Shown piece by piece: positions 53,711 to 62,519 of a DNA stretch of 64,000 bases (the stretch's first letter is position 1; each line of letters opens with the position of its first letter). Source of the stretch: Cohaesibacter celericrescens. GTDB taxonomy: Bacteria; Pseudomonadota; Alphaproteobacteria; Rhizobiales; Cohaesibacteraceae. The position numbers were made by a program, and so were the translations under genes. Location of the stretch: contig NZ_PKUQ01000031.1 in the NCBI RefSeq assembly GCF_002866925.1, positions 1 to 64,000 on the forward strand, in the 5' to 3' direction. The notes beneath the pieces were generated by a model. That model searched no databases and was not told the origin of the DNA. It saw only the letters and a list, made by a program, of their open reading frames with translations.

Positions 53711-55087
53711 CTATAGAGGCGCAAACTCACAGGTGAAGTGCCGCATGAGTTTTGGCTCTTTGATCACCTTGAAGCCGGTCAGGCTGTCTTTTTCAGCTTG
53801 TAGCATTTCAAAGGCTTCCACCACATAGTCCGCATGAGACTGGGTGTAGGTGCGACGAGGAAAGGCCAGACGCACCAATTCCATGGCGGCGGGCTTTTCA
53901 CTGCCATCGGTCTGTCGACCAAACATCACCGAGCCGATCTCGCAGGAGCGAATGCCACCGAGTTCATAGAGTTTAACGGCCACTGTGTGGGCTGGATAGG
54001 CCAGAGGATCGATGTGTGGCAACCAGCTTTTGGCATCAACAAACACCGCATGCCCGCCCGCCGGTTTGACCACCGGAATGCCCATTTTGTCGAGACGTTC
54101 GACAATATATTCGTTGGTGCGAATGCGGTATTTGAGATAGTCCTCATCGATAATCTCATGCAATCCTTGAGCCAGCGCCTCCAGATCGCGACCGGCTAGG
54201 CCGCCATAAGTTGGGAAACCTTCGGTTTGGATCAAACGGACCCGCGCTTTTTCCGCCAGGTCATCGTCATTGAATGCCAGCCAGCCACCGATGTTGCCAA
54301 AGGCGTCTTTTTTGGCGCTCATGGTCATGCCATCGGCCACGGCAAAGCAATCACGCACGATGTCCTTGATGGAACGATACTGTTGGCCTTCTTCACGCTG
54401 TTTGATGAAATAGGCATTTTCCGCGAAGCGACAGCTATCGATAATGAAGGGTTTACCGAAGCGATGGGCCAACTGGGAGACGGCACGAATGTTGGCAAGA
54501 CTGACCGGCTGGCCGCCACCGGCATTGTTGGTGATGGTTAGCATCACAATCGGCACGGCATCGCCATGCTCTTCTAAAAAGGCTTCCAGTTTGGCCAAAT
54601 CCATATTGCCCTTGAAGGGGAATAAAGAGCTTGGGTCTTTGCCCTCTTCAATAACCAGATCATAGGCTTGCGCACCGCTGGCCTCAATATTGCCTCGGGT
54701 GGTGTCAAAATGGGTGTTGTTTGGAATGTGCTTTCCGGTGCCTCCAAAAATGGACACCAGAATGGCTTCTGCTGCGCGGCCCTGATGGGTGGGGATAATA
54801 TGCTCGAACGGCATCAGCTCTTGCACACTGTCTTTGAAGCGATAATAGGAGGGGGAACCGGCATAACTCTCATCGCCGCGCATGATCGCAGCCCATTGCT
54901 CGGCGCTCATCGCACCGGTGCCCGAATCGGTCAACAGGTCGATCAGCACATCGTCGGATTTGAGCGCAAAAAGGTTGAAATGCGCGTCCTTCAACTTGGC
55001 CACACGCTCAGCACGTGTGGTCATGCGAATCGGCTCGACCGATTTGATGCGAAAGGGTTCAATAATGGTGGTAAACTGTGTCTTCAT
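53711..55087 (-). CDS. tnaA: Tryptophanase
   Basis: 458-residue PLP enzyme splitting L-tryptophan to indole, pyruvate and ammonia; tyrosine phenol-lyase is the close alternative. Visible: PTHQGRAAEAILVSIFG, SCRFAENAYFIKQRE and the PLP Lys in MTMSAKKDAFGNIGGWLAF. Length fits TnaA. GGAGAGC precedes the ATG. The ATG overlaps by four bases the stop of a 62-codon open frame, so coupling is possible. No tryptophan permease gene is adjacent. Confidence 0.92.
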   Translation of the reverse strand: MKTQFTTIIEPFRIKSVEPIRMTTRAERVAKLKDAHFNLFALKSDDVLIDLLTDSGTGAMSAEQWAAIMRGDESYAGSPSYYRFKDSVQELMPFEHIIPTHQGRAAEAILVSIFGGTGKHIPNNTHFDTTRGNIEASGAQAYDLVIEEGKDPSSLFPFKGNMDLAKLEAFLEEHGDAVPIVMLTITNNAGGGQPVSLANIRAVSQLAHRFGKPFIIDSCRFAENAYFIKQREEGQQYRSIKDIVRDCFAVADGMTMSAKKDAFGNIGGWLAFNDDDLAEKARVRLIQTEGFPTYGGLAGRDLEALAQGLHEIIDEDYLKYRIRTNEYIVERLDKMGIPVVKPAGGHAVFVDAKSWLPHIDPLAYPAHTVAVKLYELGGIRSCEIGSVMFGRQTDGSEKPAAMELVRLAFPRRTYTQSHADYVVEAFEMLQAEKDSLTGFKVIKEPKLMRHFTCEFAPL

Positions 55088-55272
55088 GGATAGCTCTCCG
55101 GTTTGATCAGCCCGAAGATCGTCCTTGAAAAGTCTTCAGGCTGCGCGCTGCGGTTGCCCTCCATCAAGTCCCAAAAGACCAACAGGATTGCCGCGCTCAA
55201 CGCCGAAAGATTTACCGGATATTTATGCGGCAGAGCGGGAGGCGGGTCAAGGAGATTTCGGTTATTGACCAT
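55084..55272 (-). CDS. Possible small leader ORF coupled to tnaA
   Basis: A 62-codon open frame whose TGA overlaps the tnaA ATG (ATGA). It has a hydrophobic stretch with a single Trp (SALSAAILLVFWDLMEG) and ends with Pro directly before the stop, as the enterobacterial TnaC leader does, but the Trp-to-Pro distance (28 residues) is larger than in TnaC. Its own ATG lacks a ribosome site. It may be real or chance. Confidence 0.3.
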   Translation of the reverse strand: MVNNRNLLDPPPALPHKYPVNLSALSAAILLVFWDLMEGNRSAQPEDFSRTIFGLIKPESYP

Positions 55273-55471
55273 AGCCGAACGCAGTGAATCCTAAATTCAG
55301 CAACGTAACCTCAATCAATTTGACGCACTAAATATTGGCGCGCAGGTAATCCTTCACTGTTTGATTATGACGTGTCGTATTCACAAGCAGATCTATCGCA
55401 CTTGCATCAAATCGGTTAGAGATGTGTCAGGTGTTGTGCCAAACCAATAAAGACTAAAAAAGAGGCCCCTT

Positions 55472-55540
55472 ATGCCAATCCTTCGCTACGGAAAAGACCA
55501 TCTAGGGATGTCGATTAAGGCATATTGGACCTGCCAATGA
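55472..55540 (+). CDS. 22-residue leader ORF coupled to the acyltransferase gene
   Basis: An ATG six bases after AGAGG opens a 22-codon frame (MPILRYGKDHLGMSIKAYWT... ending CQ) whose TGA overlaps the acyltransferase ATG (ATGA). The acyltransferase start itself has no ribosome site, so it is probably translated by coupling from this leader. Nothing else was recognised in the gene-free stretch 55273-55471. Confidence 0.45.
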   Translation: MPILRYGKDHLGMSIKAYWTCQ

Positions 55541-56607
55541 TAAAAGACTATGGAAGTACAAATTTTATTACCGGCCTTCGAGCTATTGCTGCCTCGCTGG
55601 TCGTCGTAATCCACACCGCTGCTTTCCGTGATTTTGGGTGGGTGGGCAATAATATTACAGACGCAGGCTTGTGTGGTGTTTACATATTTTTTGTAATATC
55701 CGGTTTCAGCGTTACACAATCTTATTCGCAAGAAAATAAGTATACTTCATATCTTTATCGAAGGCTCCTTCGTATCGTTCCTCTATATTATATATGCATC
55801 ACAATAACATTTTTTCTAATTACCACACAAATCATTCCCCCTTCGACATGGGCTGCTGATGGGATTAACAGCTACGACGCTCATAACCTGATTTTACATT
55901 ATCTATTTATAAGCTACCTGGATGCAGGAACTGCGAATACAATACTCAATGTTGAATGGACATTGCCGATCGAGGTGTTTTGGTACTTGTTACTGCCATT
56001 GTTTTTTCCCAAAAACTTTAGGTGGATACATGTAATAGTAGGGGCTTTAATAATCCTATCTCTACCTTCGGCAATAAAATTTCTATTAAACGAATTTTCT
56101 ATTGGGCCAGAGCTAATTTCTACCCAGTTTTTACCGTTCCGATACGGGATATATTTTCTACTCGGTGTAATTGCTCACACAATCCGCTCAAGACACCAAC
56201 AAGCTCTCTCATCATACCTGACTCCGATCTTAGCGCTTGGCATTATATTGGCGGGTTTGAACTTATTGTTCTCAATTGGCAACACACCCAGAATGATGGC
56301 GTTTGCTACGTTTTTCGTTGTCATCGGTTACAATGCGCAATTCAGCTGGCTAGCTCGTGTGTTTGAATCAAAAATACTTTTGTTTGTCGGGACCTTAAGC
56401 TATGGGCTCTATCTTGTGCATTACCCAATACTAGAGATCCTGAGAAAAACAGACATTCCAGCAAACGGTTTGATCGGCTTTTCTATTATAATGGCCTTGT
56501 CTATTCTTACATCCTATTTGCTCACCCGCTTTGTTGAGCAGCCAATTATCGGTCTCCTCAAAAACAAGTTTTATAGGAAAGCCACAATCTCAAAAGGGGA
56601 AGATTAA
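55537..56607 (+). CDS. Acyltransferase 3 family membrane protein
   Basis: 356-residue integral membrane acyltransferase of the OafA/NodX/WecH type with about ten hydrophobic segments. Family motifs: ITGLRAIAASLVVVIHTA near the N-terminus (catalytic His) and GVYIFFVISGFSVTQSY. It probably O-acylates a surface polysaccharide or lipid-linked sugar. The coding sequence is clearly richer in A and T than its neighbours, suggesting horizontal transfer. The ATG at 55537 overlaps the stop of a leader frame. Confidence 0.88.
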   Translation: MIKDYGSTNFITGLRAIAASLVVVIHTAAFRDFGWVGNNITDAGLCGVYIFFVISGFSVTQSYSQENKYTSYLYRRLLRIVPLYYICITITFFLITTQIIPPSTWAADGINSYDAHNLILHYLFISYLDAGTANTILNVEWTLPIEVFWYLLLPLFFPKNFRWIHVIVGALIILSLPSAIKFLLNEFSIGPELISTQFLPFRYGIYFLLGVIAHTIRSRHQQALSSYLTPILALGIILAGLNLLFSIGNTPRMMAFATFFVVIGYNAQFSWLARVFESKILLFVGTLSYGLYLVHYPILEILRKTDIPANGLIGFSIIMALSILTSYLLTRFVEQPIIGLLKNKFYRKATISKGED

Positions 56608-56660
56608 AGCTGTCTATATGATATCAATTCACTCGCCCGGGTCAGCCACCTTCTTTTCCC

Positions 56661-57101
56661 TCAAATCTTCACACCCAATTCGGCTCTCACCTTTTTGGTT
56701 AGTTTTTTGGCGATAATCTCATAGGCAGCATCAAGGTGGAGTTTAAGGTCTTGTTCGCTCATGGCGTTAGGGTTGTTGATCTGTACCCATTTAGCGCGAG
56801 CCAGATAGGGAGCAGGGATAATGCCATGTTGCTCGGGCAACAGCTCATAGGCCAGATCAGAGCATTTGAAGCTGATACGCGGGGTGTGGACCTCCGGCTC
56901 GCTTCCAATTGATGCGTTTTTTGATTGGTTTTCTGAGCGGCCTTCCAGTTGATCTTCTGGACCTTCTTTCCCGTCACCCCAGTTGGAACAAATGGCAAAA
57001 ATCTTGCCACCGATCTTCCAGACCGAGGCATTGCCCCATTGGATGACGTTGGTGGTGGCTTTCATGCCGCCGCAATAGGAATCAAATTGTTCGCGAGTCA
57101 T
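56661..57101 (-). CDS. MmcQ/YjbR-family protein
   Basis: 146-residue protein of the MmcQ/YjbR (DUF419) family with the fold of a small DNA-binding or CyaY-like domain. Typical blocks: MTREQFDSYCGGMKATTNVI, WGNASVWKIGGKIFAI, FKCSDLAYELL and ARAKWVQINN. About 25 extra residues rich in Glu, Lys and Ser (DGKEGPEDQLEGRSENQSK) interrupt the middle. GGAG nine bases before the ATG at 57101 sets the start. Molecular function is unknown. It lies just downstream of oxyR on the same strand. Confidence 0.8.
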   Translation of the reverse strand: MTREQFDSYCGGMKATTNVIQWGNASVWKIGGKIFAICSNWGDGKEGPEDQLEGRSENQSKNASIGSEPEVHTPRISFKCSDLAYELLPEQHGIIPAPYLARAKWVQINNPNAMSEQDLKLHLDAAYEIIAKKLTKKVRAELGVKI

Positions 57102-57135
57102 ATGGCGTGGCTCCTTTTTACCTAAATTCTCAGGA

Positions 57136-58044
57136 CTACTGGGCAAGGTCTGCCAGATTTTGCCGTGCCTTGCCCAAATACTCAGCCAGCACCAACAGAT
57201 CTTCTTTGCGCGCGGACGATTTACGCCAAACAAGCGCAATTTTCCTTGGTAACGACTTTGGCAACGCTATTTCGACCACCTTGTGGCCATGAGTGAGCCC
57301 GGCATCGATCGCCAGATCGGGGATAAGTGTCGAGCCCAGCCCTTCTTCCACCATGCCCAAAAGCGTCGGCAGGCTGGTCGCATCAAAGTCATCATTTTTG
57401 CCGATCAGACCGGGAAAAGCAGACAAGGCATGTTGCTGTAGGCAATGACCTTTTTCGAGCAACATCAACGGCTGTCCTTTCAACCCCTGCCCATCTGTCT
57501 GGGACTGGTTCGCCAAAGGATGCCCCATTGGCACCACGAGGTGATAGCCATCCTCGAACAGTTCAAGGGCCTCCAGCTCTCCGGTATCGTGAGGCAATGC
57601 AATCAAAGCAACATCCAATCGGCCCGTGCGCAGACCATCAATCAGCTGGTCGGTCAGTTCCTCTCGCAAAAACAGGCGCAAGTTCGGGAACTGCTCTTTG
57701 AGCATCGGCCGCAGGCGGGGCAACAAAAAGGGGCCTACAGTGGGAATAACACCCATATGTAAGTCGCCGGACATCGGCTCGGAAGCTTGTGCGGCCAATT
57801 GCACCAGTTCGTTTGCATCCGCAAGCAGATGGCGTGCTCGTTCTACAATTTTTTTGCCCAGCGGGGTCATGATCACCGTCCGCTTGGAACGCTCGGCCAA
57901 TGACACACCGAGGATGGTTTCCAGCTCTTTGAGACCGGCGCTCAAGGTGGATTGGGTGACGTTGCAGCGCTTTGCCGCATTGCTGAAATGCAACTCGTCA
58001 GCAAGAGCAACCAGAAAGGTCAATTGGCGGAGGGATGGACTCAT
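57136..58044 (-). CDS. oxyR: OxyR-like LysR regulator lacking the second redox cysteine
   Basis: 302-residue LysR regulator closest to OxyR. The helix-turn-helix (residues 1-62) reads LRQLTFLVALADELHFSNAA and QSTLSAGLKELETILG. The peroxidatic Cys201 sits in LLEKGHCLQQHAL, but the partner Cys that forms the disulfide nine residues later is Phe210, and no other Cys follows. It is divergent from a 1-Cys peroxiredoxin gene, its likely target in the peroxide response. Sensing would have to use sulfenic acid or mixed disulfides rather than the classical intramolecular bond. Confidence 0.87.
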   Translation of the reverse strand: MSPSLRQLTFLVALADELHFSNAAKRCNVTQSTLSAGLKELETILGVSLAERSKRTVIMTPLGKKIVERARHLLADANELVQLAAQASEPMSGDLHMGVIPTVGPFLLPRLRPMLKEQFPNLRLFLREELTDQLIDGLRTGRLDVALIALPHDTGELEALELFEDGYHLVVPMGHPLANQSQTDGQGLKGQPLMLLEKGHCLQQHALSAFPGLIGKNDDFDATSLPTLLGMVEEGLGSTLIPDLAIDAGLTHGHKVVEIALPKSLPRKIALVWRKSSARKEDLLVLAEYLGKARQNLADLAQ

Positions 58045-58160
58045 CTTCTAATCGCTTTTTTCGATTATTATCTCAAAAATAACTCATTTTACCAATTATT
58101 ATCGCGCTGCTAGGGTGCCGTCAACTGATTTAACCATGTCAATTTCTATGGAGATCCAAG
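58045..58160. promoter_or_regulatory. oxyR / peroxiredoxin shared promoter region
   Basis: An AT-rich 116-base region with two exact copies of ATTATTATC at 58064-58072 and 58095-58103, 31 bases apart (about three helical turns). They could be regulator contact sites; the canonical OxyR consensus is not clearly present. Confidence 0.35.
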
Positions 58161-58820
58161 ATGACAGATAGTGTTTCCGCTCCCGTTGCAGCCCAGGCTT
58201 TCCCGCGCCTGAACCAGCGTGCCCCTGAATTTTGCGCACCCACGACTGCAGGTCAAAAGAGCCTGAGAGATTATGAAGGAAAATGGCTCATCTTATTCTC
58301 GCATCCCGCCGATTTCACGCCGGTCTGCACCACTGAATTTATGGCCTTTGCCAAACGACAGGAAGAATTCAAGTCGCTCAACACTGAGCTGCTCGGCCTG
58401 TCCATCGATAGCCACTATGCCCATATTGCATGGATACGATCAATCAAAGATAATTTTGGCGTCGATATCAAGTTTCCGATCATTGCCGATCTGTCCATGG
58501 AAGTTGCCAACGCTTATGGCATGATCCAGCCCGGTGCGTCAGACACATCGGCGGTTCGGGCAACCTTTGTGATCGATCCGAAGGGCATTTTGCGGGCAAT
58601 GGTCTATTACCCCATGTCCAATGGCCGTTCGATTGATGAGTTTTTACGGTTGATCAAAGCCCTGCAAACATCAGACGCCAACGGTGTCGCGACTCCAGAA
58701 GCATGGCAACCCGGTGACAAGGTGATCGTCCCCCCCCCTGCCACAACAGAAGCCGCTGAAAGCCGCGCGTCTGAAGGATATGAGACGATTGACTGGTATT
58801 TTTCCCGCAAGGAACTTTAA
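58161..58820 (+). CDS. 1-Cys (Prx6-type) peroxiredoxin
   Basis: 219-residue thiol peroxidase reducing hydrogen peroxide and organic hydroperoxides. The peroxidatic Cys56 lies in HPADFTPVCTTEF. The long C-terminal domain with PEAWQPGDKVIVPPP and an ending YFSRKEL is typical of the Prx6 branch. A second Cys at residue 25 (APEFCAP) is not at a known resolving position. The gene is divergent from the OxyR-like regulator and ends at a strong terminator. Confidence 0.92.
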   Translation: MTDSVSAPVAAQAFPRLNQRAPEFCAPTTAGQKSLRDYEGKWLILFSHPADFTPVCTTEFMAFAKRQEEFKSLNTELLGLSIDSHYAHIAWIRSIKDNFGVDIKFPIIADLSMEVANAYGMIQPGASDTSAVRATFVIDPKGILRAMVYYPMSNGRSIDEFLRLIKALQTSDANGVATPEAWQPGDKVIVPPPATTEAAESRASEGYETIDWYFSRKEL

Positions 58821-58842
58821 CGCACCGTCAGCCACTACAAAC

Positions 58843-58873
58843 AAAAGGCACTGCACATTTGCCGTGCCTTTTG
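58843..58873. terminator. Bidirectional terminator after the peroxiredoxin gene
   Basis: AAAAGGCAC (58843-58851) pairs with GTGCCTTTT (58864-58872), 22 bases past the peroxiredoxin stop and 30 bases past the stop of the convergent histidine kinase gene. It has T runs in both directions. Confidence 0.82.
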
Positions 58874-58902
58874 GCTTTAAGGACCTTTGCGTGTTTGGCA
58901 AC

Positions 58903-60387
58903 TTACTCGATGCTCAACGCATTGCCTTTGGGTATGCGGATTTCAAAATGGGCGCCGGGAGCGCGATCAAGCAAGCAGATGGAGCCACCGTGGGCGCGGA
59001 CCAGTTCGGCGGAAATAGCTAGCCCCAAGCCGGTGCCACCCTGGCGAACCGAGCCTTGGAACGGCATGAATAACGCTTCTTTGGCCATTTTAGGCACGCC
59101 GGGCCCTGTATCTGAAATGCCAATAACTGTCTCGGTCTTGTTGTTGCTGGCGGTCAGTTCCAAACGGCGAATCACGGCATCTTCGGTCTCATTTTGCATC
59201 ACCTGAACCGCGTTGCGACACAGATTCATCAAAACACGAAAGAGCTGGCCCGGATCGGCATAGACCTCGAGCTGATCAGGAATCTGGTTGATGAAGCTTA
59301 CTTGCGACCCATCACCCAGATCAAGAAAATCGCTGACTTCATCACCCAATTGATGCAGCATCAACAGTCGCTTTTGTGGAGGAGCTTCCTGCGCCTTGCC
59401 ATAGGAAAGGACCGCGCTGGAATAATCGACAGCTCGATCCAACGCACCCATAATTTTGGGCACCACCCTTTGCACTGTTGGATCTTCCAACATGGACAAG
59501 CGATCCGAAAACAACTGGGCTGAGGCAAGGATATTGCGCAAATCATGGTTGATCTTGGACACCGCCAAGCCTAGGTCTGCCAACCGGCGCTGTTTTTGCA
59601 GGGTTTTGGCGAGAATCATTTCCATCACCGAAAGCTGCTCTTCGGTCATCCCGATTTCATCGCGTCGACCAGATGGTTTGATCACCGCACTTGCATCCTC
59701 GGGATTGGACGTAAATCCCGCCATATTATGCAACAATCGCAGGATTGGACGAACGAGCAAAGCGCGCAAAGAGAGATAAACCAGACCTGCAGTGATAGCG
59801 GAAATAACGATAGACAGCAGCAAAATATTGACCGAGAAAGAAACCATCGCCTGACGCAACGGGGTTTCTTCAAATACCAATTCGATCACGCCGAGATCGT
59901 TTTGCGATTGACCCACCACGCGAATGGTTCGCCCCTCTCCCCAAAGCAACGTATCGAAAGCAGCCATGATTGATTGGCTGGGGCTCATAGCACGAATGTC
60001 GTCATCGCGGGCGATTTGACCGGGCATGTCGACCATAGCCAGCAACCTCCGGCTGCCCTCGGTCCGCAGCGCCAAGGTTTGCACCGCAAGGCGCTCGAGC
60101 AATTCATCCTCCAGCGCTTCATCCATCAGATCGTTGGACGATTTGGTGTAGATGAGGGCTGCCACTTCGGCCAGTTCGAGTTTGCGGCTCAGCCAGTCAG
60201 CTCGAAATTTCGAAATAGAGGGCACAAAGATCAGCACCTCACTGAGCATGACAAACAAAACAGTCAGCAAGAGCAACTTTGACGACAGGCCAAAGGACGG
60301 GTGCGTGGCTTTGCTTTTCGCATCGGCTGTGGATTGGGGTGTCTCGATTACCCCGTTGGGTTCCTTGCTCTGCCTATCCTCATACAT
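58903..60387 (-). CDS. Orphan sensor histidine kinase
   Basis: 494-residue membrane kinase. Two membrane segments (about 35-57 and 183-207) bracket a periplasmic region of about 125 residues; a HAMP-like linker follows. The H-box is SKINHDLRNILASAQLFSDR, with N-box VLMNLCRNAVQV, G1 ISDTGPGVP and G2 GGTGLGLAISAELVRAHGG. No response regulator gene is adjacent, so the partner is elsewhere. A long hydrophilic N-terminal tail precedes the first membrane segment. The signal sensed is unknown. Confidence 0.92.
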   Translation of the reverse strand: MYEDRQSKEPNGVIETPQSTADAKSKATHPSFGLSSKLLLLTVLFVMLSEVLIFVPSISKFRADWLSRKLELAEVAALIYTKSSNDLMDEALEDELLERLAVQTLALRTEGSRRLLAMVDMPGQIARDDDIRAMSPSQSIMAAFDTLLWGEGRTIRVVGQSQNDLGVIELVFEETPLRQAMVSFSVNILLLSIVISAITAGLVYLSLRALLVRPILRLLHNMAGFTSNPEDASAVIKPSGRRDEIGMTEEQLSVMEMILAKTLQKQRRLADLGLAVSKINHDLRNILASAQLFSDRLSMLEDPTVQRVVPKIMGALDRAVDYSSAVLSYGKAQEAPPQKRLLMLHQLGDEVSDFLDLGDGSQVSFINQIPDQLEVYADPGQLFRVLMNLCRNAVQVMQNETEDAVIRRLELTASNNKTETVIGISDTGPGVPKMAKEALFMPFQGSVRQGGTGLGLAISAELVRAHGGSICLLDRAPGAHFEIRIPKGNALSIE

Positions 60388-60655
60388 TCAGGGCTGCCTT
60401 CCGTTTGATTGCCCCAGTCAAAAGTATTTCAGCACTCTGACCTTGGTCTATTCCTATCCTGTTCCTATGTATGCGATGGCAGGTGAGCGTTGGCAAGACC
60501 TATCGGGCAAGGCGCCTTTCAAGCTACCTCGCCCAGCGGCTTTGCCGTCGGACATGGTTTTTTCATATTTGTATGACATCTTTCTTGCCCTGCCACTTGG
60601 TGTTGCATGCCAACATGAGCCAAAACAAACAAAACAATATAAGAACGGAACCTAC

Positions 60656-61441
60656 ATGCAGACCGAATTGCCATATGGCAACAATTCGCTTGTCAGCTTT
60701 TCTGAGATTGATAACTGGATCTTCGATCTCGACAATACGCTCTATCCACGTCACATCGATCTGTTCAAGCAGATGGAGGTGAAGATGAGTGCTTATGTGT
60801 CGCGTTTGCTGGACATTCCAGAAGAAGAAGCAACCATACTCCGCAAGGGTTATTATAAACAGCATGGCACCACATTGCGGGGCCTGATGATCGAGCATAA
60901 CATTCAACCAGATGAATTTCTGGAATATGTGCATGATATTGATCACAGCGGGGTCAAGCCAGATCCGCAACTGGCTCAGGCTATCTGTGCCCTACCCGGT
61001 AAGCGCTACATATATACCAACGGTACCAATGATCACGCGATGAAAGTCGCCAAGCATCTAGGCATTACGGATTTGTTTGACGATATTTTTGATATCGTCT
61101 GGGCCGGTCTCGACCCAAAGCCAAACAGAGCGCCCTATGAAAAATTGCTGGCGCATACCGGCATCAACCCCAAACGCACTGCGATGTTTGAAGATTTGGC
61201 GCGCAATCTCAAAGTTCCGCATGATATGGGCATGAAAACAGTTCTGGTTGTTCCCAACCGCACGCGCGAGGTCTTCCATGACAGTTGGGAAGCAAAGGGT
61301 GCCGAATCCCCTCATGTTGGCTATGTAACCGAAGATATCGGTGGGTTCCTAAAAGATATGCTGCACGCCATTGGCAGGCAGCCCCAAATGGAAGCCTGCG
61401 CAACATGCCCACCTCAAACGGCCCTTCCCAATAGTGAATAA
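60656..61441 (-). other. Strand note: see plus-strand nucleotidase entry
   Basis: No minus-strand gene is supported over this interval; the coding gene here is on the plus strand and is described separately. Confidence 0.05.
60656..61441 (+). CDS. Pyrimidine 5'-nucleotidase (HAD family)
   Basis: 261-residue HAD-superfamily phosphatase of the pyrimidine 5'-nucleotidase/SDT1 group, hydrolysing UMP, CMP or related monophosphates. Motif I is WIFDLDNTLYP (about residues 21-31), motif II YIYTNGTNDHA, and motif III/IV FDIVWAGLDPKPNRAPYEKLL and AMFEDLARNLKVPHDMG. GGAACC before the ATG at 60656 sets the start; a frame open far upstream is an accident of the kinase gene's opposite strand. The C-terminal tail has extra Cys residues (ACATCPP). 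Confidence 0.9.
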   Translation: MQTELPYGNNSLVSFSEIDNWIFDLDNTLYPRHIDLFKQMEVKMSAYVSRLLDIPEEEATILRKGYYKQHGTTLRGLMIEHNIQPDEFLEYVHDIDHSGVKPDPQLAQAICALPGKRYIYTNGTNDHAMKVAKHLGITDLFDDIFDIVWAGLDPKPNRAPYEKLLAHTGINPKRTAMFEDLARNLKVPHDMGMKTVLVVPNRTREVFHDSWEAKGAESPHVGYVTEDIGGFLKDMLHAIGRQPQMEACATCPPQTALPNSE

Positions 61442-61580
61442 AGCTGTGATTGCCGAGGCTGGACCCCATCAATAAGGCGTATTTCATCCCCGCCTGTCAT
61501 GCTAAAGGCTTGCGCAGCAGCGGGGCCTCGGCTAGCCATAGAGGCTGAAATGTCTTTTATGGTGCCACCAGGAGGTCTTG

Positions 61581-62354
61581 ATGGCTTATGATACAATCAT
61601 CGTGGATAGCCGCGATGGGGTCGGACTGATAACACTCAACCGCCCCAAAGCGCTCAACGCTCTTTCGTCAACACTGATTGCGGAAGTTTCCAAAGCTCTC
61701 GACGGGTTTGAAGCCGATGAAAAAATCGGGGCCATTGTCATCACCGGTTCAGAGAAAGCCTTTGCTGCCGGTGCCGACATTAAGGAAATGTCTTCTCTGA
61801 GCTATATGGATGCCTATCTGGGTGATTTTATCACCCCATGGGATCGCGTGGCGCAATGCCGCAAACCGGTGATAGCCGCCGTTGCTGGCTACGCGCTGGG
61901 TGGGGGCTGCGAGCTTGCCATGATGTGCGATTTTATTCTGGCAGCAGACACGGCCAAATTCGGCCAACCGGAGATCACCTTGGGCGTGATGCCCGGCGCC
62001 GGAGGGTCTCAACGTCTGACCCGTTTTGTCGGCAAATCCAAAGCCATGGAGATGTGCTTGACCGGTCGCATGATGGATGCCGAAGAGGCCGAACGCAGCG
62101 GCTTGGTTTCACGCATTATTCCGGCCGAAGATCTGATCGATGAGGCGATGAAAACTGCCAAAAAGATCGCAGACTTCTCTTTGCCGATTGTCATGATGAC
62201 CAAAGAAAGCGTCAATCGGTCTTATGAAACCACGCTCAAAGAAGGGCTGTTGTTTGAGCGACGCCTGTTCCATTCGATGTTTGCCACCGACGACCAAAAA
62301 GAGGGTATGGCTGCTTTTGTTGAAAAGCGCACAGCCCAGTTTAGCAATAAATGA
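61581..62354 (+). CDS. Enoyl-CoA hydratase
   Basis: 257-residue crotonase-fold enzyme adding water to trans-2-enoyl-CoA in beta-oxidation. The oxyanion-hole segments are [12 protein letters not shown] and [14 protein letters not shown]. The two catalytic Glu residues lie in GCELA (at about 115) and [25 protein letters not shown] five bases before the ATG at 61581 sets the start. It precedes rpsT, an order familiar from Rhizobiales, where dnaA usually follows. Confidence 0.94.
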   Translation: MAYDTIIVDSRDGVGLITLNRPKALNALSSTLIAEVSKALDGFEADEKIGAIVITGSEKAFAAGADIKEMSSLSYMDAYLGDFITPWDRVAQCRKPVIAAVAGYALGGGCELAMMCDFILAADTAKFGQPEITLGVMPGAGGSQRLTRFVGKSKAMEMCLTGRMMDAEEAERSGLVSRIIPAEDLIDEAMKTAKKIADFSLPIVMMTKESVNRSYETTLKEGLLFERRLFHSMFATDDQKEGMAAFVEKRTAQFSNK

Positions 62355-62479
62355 CAGCAGATTTGCCAACACAGGGCGCGCCAAGGTGCGCCTTGCTTGA
62401 AATATCACTGCCAATTTAGCATTATATAAAGCAACTAAGCCGCTTTATTGGTGTGGCGGGGCCAATAGGCTTAGGTCTA

Positions 62480-62508
62480 TTGACGCTTGGCCAAAGTTTG
62501 ACTATAAG
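62480..62508 (+). promoter_or_regulatory. Strong promoter upstream of rpsT
   Basis: TTGACG, exactly 17 bases, then TATAAG. Transcription would begin near 62515, giving an rpsT leader of about 235 bases. Confidence 0.7.
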
Positions 62509-62519
62509 CCCCCATTAAC

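Noticed and set aside
60152..60655. Long upstream extension of the pyrimidine nucleotidase reading frame
   Set aside because: It runs antisense through the histidine kinase gene and has no homology to the nucleotidase; a ribosome site supports the start at 60656.
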